Assembly (NCBI GenBank): GCA_046597185.1 | Contig: JBKJLF010000734.1 | Span: 1 to 7,253, forward strand | Length of the DNA stretch: 7,253 bases | Origin: CAMBDR01 sp046597185 | GTDB lineage: Bacteria > Pseudomonadota > Gammaproteobacteria > Burkholderiales > Burkholderiaceae_D | Reading direction: 5' to 3' | Part shown: piece after piece, positions 1-5,153 of the stretch | Layout of the letters: the number at the start of each line of letters is the position of its first letter | How positions within the stretch are numbered: the stretch's first letter is position 1 | Notes under the pieces: model-generated | The model's database searches: none | Seen by the model: only the letters and a program-made list of their open reading frames with translations | What the model was told of the DNA's origin: nothing | Translations under genes and position numbers: made by a program

Positions 1-38
1 ATGGTTTTTTCCGGGTTGTTTAAATAAGGTTCAGCCAT
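1..38 (-). CDS. Possible 5' end of a divergent gene (partial, unrecognised)
   Basis: On the minus strand an ATG at 38-36 opens a frame that runs without a stop to the left edge and reads MAEPYLNNPEKT. Twelve codons are too few to recognise a family. There is no clear Shine-Dalgarno sequence before it (minus strand reads CCAGTGAATA just upstream). It is listed because a divergently transcribed regulator is a common neighbour of sox operons and the palindrome at 91-111 would then lie between the two starts. The open frame could equally be chance. Confidence 0.2.
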   Translation of the reverse strand, partial: MAEPYLNNPEKT

Positions 39-46
39 TATTCACT

Positions 47-73
47 GGCGCAAAAAAGCCAAACAACTGCGCC
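47..73. repeat. Spaced inverted repeat GGCGCA...TGCGCC
   Basis: GGCGCA at 47-52 and TGCGCC at 68-73 are perfect 6-bp inverted arms with a 15-nt A-rich spacer, giving about two helical turns between half-site centres. This would fit a dimeric repressor site upstream of soxC or of the possible divergent gene, but a 6-bp dyad of this kind can occur by chance. No function is assigned. Confidence 0.25.
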
Positions 74-90
74 GAGCTTGCCCTGCCAAA

Positions 91-111
91 AAGCTACCCA
101 GTGGGTAGCTT
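91..111. promoter_or_regulatory. Perfect 21-bp palindrome, candidate operator or hairpin
   Basis: AAGCTACCCA (91-100) is followed by a central G and its exact reverse complement TGGGTAGCTT (102-111). As RNA it forms a 9-bp stem with a 3-nt loop. Read on the minus strand, the stem runs into five Ts, so it could end a leftward transcript. On the + strand the following TTATTTCCC is a poorer terminator tail. As DNA, a perfect 10-bp dyad about 150 bp before the first sox gene is a good candidate operator, for example for an ArsR-type SoxR that controls many sox operons. No regulator gene is visible here, so the choice between operator and terminator is open. Confidence 0.45.
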
Positions 112-139
112 ATTTCCCGAAAGCAACATTAAATAAAAT

Positions 140-163
140 AAGCTCCCCACCGGGGATCTTTTT
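140..163 (+). terminator. Terminator-like hairpin with T-run upstream of soxC
   Basis: Bases 140-148 pair with 152-160 around the loop ACC. The stem has one mismatch (143/157) and a core of four C-G pairs plus T-A. It runs into TTTTT (159-163) and then CTT. This is the form of a rho-independent terminator for + strand transcription. It probably ends a gene lying to the left of the window: one + frame is open from base 2 to a TAA at 134-136, immediately before the hairpin, although that peptide is not recognisable. It would insulate soxC from upstream transcription, or act as an attenuator if the sox promoter lies further left. Confidence 0.45.
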
Positions 164-203
164 CTTCCACGCAATATTGCAAGCAAACGCACTTCCACCA
201 AGT

Positions 204-232
204 TTGATTTATCCGGCAAAACCGGGTATCGT
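204..232 (+). promoter_or_regulatory. Weak sigma-70-like promoter candidate for soxC
   Basis: TTGATT (204-209) and TATCGT (227-232) are separated by exactly 17 bp, the ideal spacing, and each matches four of six consensus positions. Transcription would start near 239-240, leaving a leader of about 23 nt before the soxC ATG. It lies downstream of the terminator-like hairpin, where a promoter for the sox operon would be expected. The match is modest and no other evidence supports it. Confidence 0.3.
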
Positions 233-262
233 ACCGCCTTGGCTTAACCTTGGCGACAAACC

Positions 263-1723
263 ATGACACCCACACGCCCACAACCCGGCCCCCGCATTGA
301 ACAACCCGTTGGACAGCCCGTTGGCGAGCCCATTCGCCAGCCCGTTGGCCAGCCCACCGGCAAAATCCAACGCGCGCCAGAAAACTTTATCGCACCCGAT
401 TTAAGTGCCGCCATCAACCGCGATGGCCTTAACGACCAACGCCGTCAGTTCTTGCGCAGCAGCTTTTTAGCCGCCCTCGCCACAGGCGCAGGCGCTGGCG
501 CTGGTGCCAGCGTGAGCACCAGCGCACGTGCAGCAGCCATCACCAACCTCAGCCCACCCGACGACCCGGCTATTTTGCAATTACCCGCCCACAGCACCAG
601 CCTGGGCCAGGCAGTGGCCACCCACCCCTACGGCCAACCATCAAAATATGAAGCGGCCCTGGTACGGCGCGAATCACCCGGACTTACCCGCGTGAATCAG
701 GCTTCCGTCTCATTTACGCCACTGCAAGGCTTGTTTGGCATCATCACCCCCAACGGTTTGCATTTTGAACGCCACCACCAGGGTTGGCACGACATCGACC
801 CCGCCACCCACCGCCTCATGTTGCATGGCATGGTGAAAAATCCCAAAGTCTATACCATGGATGATTTGATGCGCCTGCCCTCAGTCTCACGCATGCATTT
901 CATCGAATGCGGGGCCAATAGCGCCACCGAATGGGGCAATGTGGCCGTGCCCACCATACAGTACACCCACGGTATGCTCAGTTGCTGCGAATTTACCGGC
1001 GTACCCCTGGCCCTGCTGCTGCAAGACTGCGGCTACGACGTAAAAAACGCCAAATACGTGCTGGCCGAAGGGGCCGATGGCTCCGGCATGACGCGCACCA
1101 TCTCAATCGAACGGGCACTGGATGATGTGCTGGTAGCCTGGGGCATGAACGGCGAAATGCTGCGCCCGGAAAACGGCTACCCGCTGCGCTTGGTGGTGCC
1201 GGGCGTGCAAGGCGTTTCCTGGGTGAAATGGCTGCGCCGCATCAAGGTGGGCGACCAGCCGTGGAATACCAAGGATGAAACGCTGCACTATATCGATTTG
1301 CAGCCCGACGGCACGCACCGCCAATATACCTCGGTGCAGGAATGCAAATCGGTAATCACCTCCCCTTCCGGCGGCCAGCAATTGCTGGGCCAGGGGTTTT
1401 ATGATATCAATGGCCTGGCCTGGTCAGGCCGGGGCAAAATCAGCCGGGTCGATGTATCGGTAGATGGTGGCCGCAATTGGCGCACTGCCCGGCTGGATAC
1501 GCCGGTGCTGTCAAAATGCCTGAGCCGTTTTCATCTCGACTGGGTGTGGGATGGCAAACCCGCGCTCTTGCAATCGCGCGCCATTGATGAAACCGGCTAT
1601 GTGCAGCCGCGCATCCAGCAATTGCGCGCCGTGCGCGGCAGCAAGTCGATTTACCACAATAACGCGATTCAAACCTGGCAAGTTGCCACATCCGGGGAGG
1701 TAGCCAATGTACAAATCGATTAA
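263..1723 (+). CDS. soxC: SoxC, sulfane dehydrogenase molybdenum subunit
   Basis: This 486-residue protein is the molybdopterin subunit of SoxCD, which oxidises the sulfane sulfur on the SoxY arm in the periplasm. A twin-arginine motif (RRQFLR, from about residue 60) precedes an Ala/Gly-rich hydrophobic stretch and a likely ARA cleavage site near 90. The sulfite-oxidase-type Mo domain follows, with the thiolate ligand Cys216 in MHFIECGANS and the family stretch GYPLRLVVPGVQGVSWVKW (about 305-323). The C-terminal half (about 340-475) fits the dimerisation domain. An in-frame stop at 245-247 makes 263 the first usable ATG; it has no clear Shine-Dalgarno sequence. The roughly 55 residues before the Tat motif are longer than usual and contain a QPVG repeat. 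Paracoccus SoxC is near 430 residues (from memory). It heads the operon and its end overlaps soxD by 17 nt. Confidence 0.95.
   Translation: MTPTRPQPGPRIEQPVGQPVGEPIRQPVGQPTGKIQRAPENFIAPDLSAAINRDGLNDQRRQFLRSSFLAALATGAGAGAGASVSTSARAAAITNLSPPDDPAILQLPAHSTSLGQAVATHPYGQPSKYEAALVRRESPGLTRVNQASVSFTPLQGLFGIITPNGLHFERHHQGWHDIDPATHRLMLHGMVKNPKVYTMDDLMRLPSVSRMHFIECGANSATEWGNVAVPTIQYTHGMLSCCEFTGVPLALLLQDCGYDVKNAKYVLAEGADGSGMTRTISIERALDDVLVAWGMNGEMLRPENGYPLRLVVPGVQGVSWVKWLRRIKVGDQPWNTKDETLHYIDLQPDGTHRQYTSVQECKSVITSPSGGQQLLGQGFYDINGLAWSGRGKISRVDVSVDGGRNWRTARLDTPVLSKCLSRFHLDWVWDGKPALLQSRAIDETGYVQPRIQQLRAVRGSKSIYHNNAIQTWQVATSGEVANVQID
302..361 (+). repeat. Five 12-bp repeats coding QPVG-type tetrapeptides in soxC
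   Basis: Five consecutive 12-bp units, consensus CAGCCCGTTGGC, encode QPVG, QPVG, EPIR, QPVG and QPTG (SoxC residues 14-33). Units 2 and 4 are identical; the others differ by one to a few bases. The repeat keeps the reading frame and lies before the Tat motif in the signal peptide's n-region, so it should be removed on export. It looks like slippage-driven expansion in a part of the protein under weak constraint. Confidence 0.85.
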
Positions 1724-2534
1724 ATCCACCTGGCGCGATGGCTTGTTCAATCTGCGCTTGAGGCCGCGCTTGAGCCTGCTACCAGGCCTGCTACCAGTCC
1801 TGCTGCTCGGCCTGCTCTGCACAGCCAGTCTGGCGCAAGAACGCTACCCCGCCGTTGGCCGCGCTGCCACGCCCAAAGAAATCGCCGCATGGAATATTGA
1901 TGTGCGGCCAGACTGGCAAGGCTTGCCCAAGGGTTCGGGCAGCGTGGCCCAAGGCCAGGTAATTTGGGATGCGCAATGCGCCAGTTGCCACGGTAGCTTT
2001 GGCGAATCGAACCAAATCTTCACACCCATCGCCGGTGGCACCACCAAAGCCGATATTGCCAGTGGCCGCGTGGCCGCGCTGGCCAATAACAGCCAGCCAC
2101 AACGCAGCAGTTTGATGAAGCTCGCCACCCTCTCCACCCTGTTCGATTACATCCGCCGCGCCATGCCATGGTATGCGCCCAAAACCCTGTCGGACGATCA
2201 AGTCTATGCGGTGACGGCGTATATTTTGAATTTGGGCGATATTGTGCCGGACAATTTTGTGCTCTCCGACCAAAACATCAAGCAAGTGCAACTACCCAAC
2301 CGCAATGGCTTAAGCCGCCAGCATGGTATGTGGCAAACCGATGGCAAAGCGGATGTAAATAATGTCGCCTGCATGCAAAATTGCAGCCACGCCAATGGCG
2401 AAATCCGCTCCAGCCTGCCCGCCAACGCACGCAATGCGCATGGCAATTTGGCGCAGCAACAACGCACCATCGGCCCCAACCGTGGCATTGATACGGGAAC
2501 TCCGGATCAGGCCGCATCCCCCAAGCCGAAATAG
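1707..2534 (+). CDS. soxD: SoxD, c-type cytochrome subunit of sulfane dehydrogenase (single-haem form)
   Basis: The 275-residue protein is the electron-accepting cytochrome partner of SoxC. The start is fixed by GGGGAGG (1694-1700), six bases before ATG, and it overlaps the soxC end by 17 nt, which suggests translational coupling. A long Sec signal peptide has a Leu-rich core and a likely cut after ASLA (residue 43). One haem site is present, CASCH (91-95). Met153 in RRAMPWYAP, followed by LSDDQVYAVTAYIL, has the pattern of the class I cytochrome sixth ligand. A Cys pair C222/C226 (CMQNCSH) follows but is not a CXXCH site. Paracoccus SoxD is larger and dihaem (about 384 residues, from memory), so this protein lacks the second haem domain. 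The tail (about 228-275) looks low in structure. A different monohaem sulfite dehydrogenase cytochrome is possible in isolation, but its position after soxC makes SoxD the best call. Confidence 0.9.
   Translation: MYKSIKSTWRDGLFNLRLRPRLSLLPGLLPVLLLGLLCTASLAQERYPAVGRAATPKEIAAWNIDVRPDWQGLPKGSGSVAQGQVIWDAQCASCHGSFGESNQIFTPIAGGTTKADIASGRVAALANNSQPQRSSLMKLATLSTLFDYIRRAMPWYAPKTLSDDQVYAVTAYILNLGDIVPDNFVLSDQNIKQVQLPNRNGLSRQHGMWQTDGKADVNNVACMQNCSHANGEIRSSLPANARNAHGNLAQQQRTIGPNRGIDTGTPDQAASPKPK
1753..1797 (+). repeat. Two adjacent 12-bp duplications in the soxD signal-peptide region
   Basis: TGCGCTTGAGGC (1753-1764) is followed by CGCGCTTGAGCC (1765-1776), two 12-bp units differing at two bases. Overlapping the end of these, GCCTGCTACCAG occurs twice in perfect tandem (1774-1785 and 1786-1797). 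Together they encode the Arg/Leu-rich and then LLPGLLP part of the SoxD signal sequence. Frame is preserved. The duplications lengthen the leader without touching the mature cytochrome. Confidence 0.7.
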
Positions 2535-2549
2535 TGTATTCTGCCCCAT

Positions 2550-2593
2550 GCTTTAAAATTTCAGCTTTAAAATTTTAGCTTTATAGCAGCTTT
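2550..2593 (+). repeat. AT-rich 14-bp tandem repeat between soxD and soxY
   Basis: GCTTTAAAATTTCA (2550-2563) is followed directly by GCTTTAAAATTTTA (2564-2577), differing at one base. A partial third copy GCTTTATAGCA (2578-2588) and a final GCTTT (2589-2593) follow. The block fills much of the 82-nt gap and ends about 10 nt before the soxY Shine-Dalgarno sequence. Its AT-rich, TTTAAAAT-containing composition could supply an internal promoter, but no well-spaced -35/-10 pair is apparent. I saw no other copy in this window. Confidence 0.75.
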
Positions 2594-2616
2594 CATTCTC
2601 ACAGGAGACTTCAATC

Positions 2617-3126
2617 ATGAAGCCAGCAGCATCGATCATCCCATCCAGCCAGTCCGGCGAATCGGATTCACACCAACCCCGACGGCGCGAACTGCTACTC
2701 AGCGCGCTCGGTTTGGCCTTGGGCGCAGGCCTGATCCATCCCGCCGAAGTATTCGCGGCAAACTGGAACGGGCAGGTGTTCGATGCCAAATCGCTGGATG
2801 AAGCACTCAAGGCTCTGGGTGGCGACAAATTTACCACCAGCGCGCAAGTGGTGATTAACGCACCGGATATCGCCGAAAACGGTGCCGTGGTGCCGGTTGC
2901 CGTCACCAGCAACGCCACCAACACCGAAAAAATCGCCATTTTGGTGGAAAAAAATCCGACCCCCATGTCCGCAGTATTCACCATTCCGCCCGGCACGGAA
3001 AGCAGCATCAGCACCCGCGTTAAAATGACGGGCACCTCGAATGTGCATGCCTTGGTCAAAGCCGACGGCAAATGGTTGCTCGCCACCAAAGAAATCAAGG
3101 TGACGCTGGGCGGTTGCGGTGGTTAA
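2617..3126 (+). CDS. soxY: SoxY, sulfur-carrier subunit with C-terminal cysteine arm
   Basis: This 169-residue protein is the covalent carrier of Sox intermediates. It ends in TLGGCGG, the conserved flexible arm whose cysteine (C167) carries the thiosulfate-derived sulfur between SoxAX, SoxB and SoxCD. A twin-arginine signal (PRRRELLLSALGLALGAG, from about residue 21) ends near AEVFA|ANWN (residue 47/48). The mature part is an Ig-like beta domain that pairs with SoxZ. The ATG is preceded by AGGAG at 2603-2607 with a 9-nt spacer. The length is normal for the family. The stop codon lies inside the first unit of the 10-bp repeat array that separates the gene from soxZ. Confidence 0.97.
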   Translation: MKPAASIIPSSQSGESDSHQPRRRELLLSALGLALGAGLIHPAEVFAANWNGQVFDAKSLDEALKALGGDKFTTSAQVVINAPDIAENGAVVPVAVTSNATNTEKIAILVEKNPTPMSAVFTIPPGTESSISTRVKMTGTSNVHALVKADGKWLLATKEIKVTLGGCGG

Positions 3127-3200
3127 TCGTGCTTAATCGTACTTAATCGTGCTTAATCGTGATTAAGCGAACTTAAGCGAACTTAAGCGTACTTAATCGT
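3121..3200 (+). repeat. Eight unbroken 10-bp repeats between soxY and soxZ
   Basis: Eight consecutive 10-bp units, consensus NNTTAAKCGW, fill 3121-3200 with no insertion or deletion. Units 1-4 and 8 read TTAATCGT after two variable bases. Units 5-7 carry TTAAGCGA or TTAAGCGT. The soxY stop TAA (3124-3126) is part of unit 1. Since 10 is not a multiple of 3 and TTAA is its own complement, the array puts TAA stops in all six frames. Neighbouring units can pair as short TTAAG/CTTAA hairpins with 4-nt loops such as CGAA. The 10-bp period is close to one helical turn. Possible roles are a protein-binding array or an RNA spacer; it could also be neutral slippage. Confidence 0.95.
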
Positions 3201-3229
3201 GGTCAAAATATTTATTTGAAAGGATAGCC

Positions 3230-3541
3230 ATGGGCGACCCAATGCGAATTCGCGCTACCCAGTTAGCGGGTAATACCGAAATCAAAATATTAGTACGGCA
3301 CGATATGGAATCGGGCCAGCGTAAAGATGGCGAGGGCAAACTCGTGCCCGCGCATTTCATCCAGAGCCTGGTGGTGAAATGGAATGACAAAATCGTGCTC
3401 GACGCCATGCTGGGGCCGAGCGTATCGAAAGACCCATTTTTTGCCTTTAAATTTGCCGGCGGGGCCAAGGGCGATAAAATTATGGTCAATTGGAGCGATA
3501 ACAAGGGCGATAGCCGCAGTGATGAAATCGTCATTGCCTAA
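3230..3541 (+). CDS. soxZ: SoxZ, SoxY-binding partner
   Basis: This 103-residue protein forms the SoxYZ heterodimer that presents the SoxY cysteine arm to the other Sox enzymes. Recognisable family stretches are MGDPMRIRA at the start, HDMESGQRKDGEGKLVPAHF (24-43), GPSVSKDPF (62-70) and NWSDNKGDSRSDE at the end. The whole protein is the usual small beta-sandwich with no cysteines. It has no signal peptide, as is normal for SoxZ, which is thought to be exported together with Tat-targeted SoxY. AAAGGA (3219-3224) lies five bases before the ATG. The 103-nt gap to soxY is long for a pair that is usually tightly coupled. Confidence 0.97.
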   Translation: MGDPMRIRATQLAGNTEIKILVRHDMESGQRKDGEGKLVPAHFIQSLVVKWNDKIVLDAMLGPSVSKDPFFAFKFAGGAKGDKIMVNWSDNKGDSRSDEIVIA

Positions 3542-3578
3542 GCGCATGACGGTTCGGTGACGAGCTACAGGAGAAACT

Positions 3579-4394
3579 ATGATCAAGCAAATTCGAATTG
3601 CCGCCTTGCCGTTTTTGGCACTGTTTTTGGCGGCCAACTTGCCCAATGCACTGGCGCAATCGGCCAGCGATGAAATTGCCAAATATCGGCAATTATTGGC
3701 CGATGGCAACCCGGCAGAATTATGGGAGCTTCGCGGTATGGCGTTGTGGCAGAAAAAAGCCGGGCCAAATCAAACCAGTCTGGAGCAATGTGATTTGGGC
3801 AAGGGCAAAGGCGTGGTCAAGGGCGCGTATGTGGCATTGCCGCGCTATTTTGCCGATACCGACAAGGTGATGGATCTGGAACAAAGGCTTTTGCATTGTC
3901 GCATGACCCTGCAAGGTTTAAGCCGCGAACAGGCCACCAAAAACTATTTTGGCGGCCCCGGCAAAGCGTCGGATATGGAAGCGCTGGTGGCCTTTATTAC
4001 CGCCGAATCGAAAGGCTTGAAAATGGCGCTAGCACTCACCCACCCACAAGAGCGGCGCGCCTATGAAATTGGCAAACAATTGTTTTTCTACCGCGCAGGT
4101 TCGCATGATTTTGCCTGCGCCACCTGCCATTCCACCGATGGCGCGCGCATTCGCCTGCAAGACTTGCCGAATATTTTGAACCCGGTGCAAGCGCAAGCTG
4201 CCTACACGACTTGGCCCGCTTACCGCGTCTCGCAAGGGGAAGTGCGCACCATGCAACATCGTCTGGCCGACTGCTACCGCCAACAACGCTTTCCGGTGCC
4301 CGACTATGCGTCCGATACCATTACCGCCCTCACCCTGTTTTTGGCGAAAAATGCAGAAGGCGGCGTGTATGCGGCACCCGCGCTCAAGCGCTAA
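3579..4394 (+). CDS. soxA: SoxA, catalytic subunit of the SoxAX cytochrome (single-haem form)
   Basis: The 271-residue protein is the larger subunit of SoxAX, which joins thiosulfate oxidatively to the SoxY cysteine. It has a Sec signal peptide with a likely cut after NALA (residue 26). Only one haem site is seen, CATCH (180-184). The N-terminal haem of dihaem SoxA is absent; in that domain C71 and C107 remain and could form a disulfide. Cys232 in MQHRLADCYRQQRFP matches the conserved active-site cysteine that ligates the haem and is modified to a persulfide in characterised SoxA proteins. AGGAGA (3569-3574) lies four bases before ATG. Together with SoxX this gives a two-haem SoxAX. Confidence 0.95.
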   Translation: MIKQIRIAALPFLALFLAANLPNALAQSASDEIAKYRQLLADGNPAELWELRGMALWQKKAGPNQTSLEQCDLGKGKGVVKGAYVALPRYFADTDKVMDLEQRLLHCRMTLQGLSREQATKNYFGGPGKASDMEALVAFITAESKGLKMALALTHPQERRAYEIGKQLFFYRAGSHDFACATCHSTDGARIRLQDLPNILNPVQAQAAYTTWPAYRVSQGEVRTMQHRLADCYRQQRFPVPDYASDTITALTLFLAKNAEGGVYAAPALKR

Positions 4395-4455
4395 GCCGCC
4401 TGATCCGGGCAAACCAAGGCCGAAACAACCGAACCGAACCCAGCGGACAACCATC

Positions 4456-5106
4456 ATGAACAAATTTCGCAGCATCACCCTCACCCTGTGCGCTGGCTTA
4501 TGCGCCAGCCTCAGCTTACTGGCATGCAGCAGCGCGCCCCCAGCCACCACAGAAGATTACAGCCAGGCCGCACTGGCCTTGCTAAAGGCAGATTTCAAAC
4601 CCAAAGGCGAGGCAACACTGGAGCGCTTGTTGAATCAGGACAGTGCGCAAAAAATCTGCAGCCAGTACCCCAAAGATTTACCCAAAAACCTGGAACAGAA
4701 AATCGAAAACGAGCAATTGCAAACCATACGCTACCCGGCAGACGGCCAATATTTGGGCGACCTGAAAGCGGGCGAAGCGATTGCGCAAAACGGGCGCGGC
4801 ATGCAAAGTTCCGACCCCGTAAATGGCCCAAAAACGGCGAATGGCGGCAATTGCTATGCCTGCCACCAAATGAGTAAAACCGAAATTTCATTCGGCAACA
4901 TCGGCCCATCGCTCTACCAATACGGCAAGCTGCGCGGCCAAAGCCCGGAGATTTTGAAATACACCTGGGGTAAAATTTACAATGCGCAAGCCTTTAAAGC
5001 GTGCTCAAATATGCCGCGCTTTGGCCATGCCGGGATTTTACAAGAACAGCAAATCAAGGATTTGATGGCCTTGCTGCTGGACCCAAAATCCCCCGTAAAT
5101 CAATGA
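4456..5106 (+). CDS. soxX: SoxX, cytochrome c subunit of SoxAX (probable lipoprotein)
   Basis: This 216-residue protein is the small cytochrome partner of SoxA. The haem site is CYACH (133-137), and FGNIGPSLYQYGKLRGQ and the axial Met186 in NMPRFGHAG fit SoxX. The start at 4456 is chosen because MNKFRSITLTLCAGLCASLS begins a signal sequence. An upstream in-frame ATG at 4306 would add 50 Pro/Arg-rich residues inside soxA and hide the signal. The signal ends in SLLAC-SS, a lipobox-like site at C24, so SoxX may be lipid-anchored; Ser at +2 would favour the outer membrane. About 70 residues precede the core domain, so it is longer than the short SoxX of Paracoccus. The Shine-Dalgarno match is weak (AGCGGAC). 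The stop overlaps an ATG as ATGA at 5103-5106. Confidence 0.93.
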   Translation: MNKFRSITLTLCAGLCASLSLLACSSAPPATTEDYSQAALALLKADFKPKGEATLERLLNQDSAQKICSQYPKDLPKNLEQKIENEQLQTIRYPADGQYLGDLKAGEAIAQNGRGMQSSDPVNGPKTANGGNCYACHQMSKTEISFGNIGPSLYQYGKLRGQSPEILKYTWGKIYNAQAFKACSNMPRFGHAGILQEQQIKDLMALLLDPKSPVNQ

Positions 5107-5108
5107 AC

Positions 5109-5136
5109 GTAGGGTGGGCACCCGTGCCCACGCGTG
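5109..5136 (+). repeat. REP-like palindrome with GTAG head between soxX and soxB
   Basis: GTAG (5109-5112) is followed by a perfect 8-bp inverted repeat: GTGGGCAC (5114-5121), CC, GTGCCCAC (5124-5131). A conserved GTAG tetranucleotide next to a GC-rich palindrome is the hallmark of REP elements mobilised by RAYT (TnpA-REP) transposases, and GTAGGGTGGGC-type elements recur in many proteobacterial genomes (from general knowledge). It fills most of the 47-nt soxX-soxB gap. The RNA hairpin could affect soxB translation or mRNA stability. No RAYT gene is in the window. Confidence 0.65.
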
Positions 5137-5153
5137 AATGCCATGAGAACACC

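Noticed and set aside
78..266. 62-codon + strand frame with TTG start ending as ATGA on the soxC start
   Set aside because: It runs through the palindrome and the terminator-like hairpin, has no ribosome site, and its peptide resembles no protein I know. The ATGA overlap is probably chance.
1791..2291. 166-codon minus-strand frame opposite soxD
   Set aside because: It is antisense to a well-supported cytochrome gene, and its peptide shows no recognisable domain. It follows from the codon bias of soxD.
2553..3098. 181-codon minus-strand frame opposite soxY
   Set aside because: It mirrors the soxY coding sequence. SoxY has a Tat signal, family length and the GGCGG arm, so the antisense frame is a shadow.
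3121..3200. CRISPR array or plasmid-type iterons
   Set aside because: There are no spacers between the units, the 10-bp period is far too short for CRISPR, and there is no replication gene nearby.
4306..4455. Upstream in-frame start for soxX
   Set aside because: It would lie within soxA, add a Pro/Arg-rich 50-residue segment, and bury the clear signal sequence beginning at 4456.
4029..4550. 173-codon minus-strand frame opposite soxA and soxX
   Set aside because: It covers the coding strand of both SoxA (CATCH and Cys232 region) and the SoxX signal sequence. It has no ribosome site and no recognisable family.
5001..5153. Longer soxB starts at 5001 and 5103
   Set aside because: The first lies inside soxX. 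The second reads through the REP-like element. SoxB proteins normally begin close to the RREF Tat motif, as at 5154.
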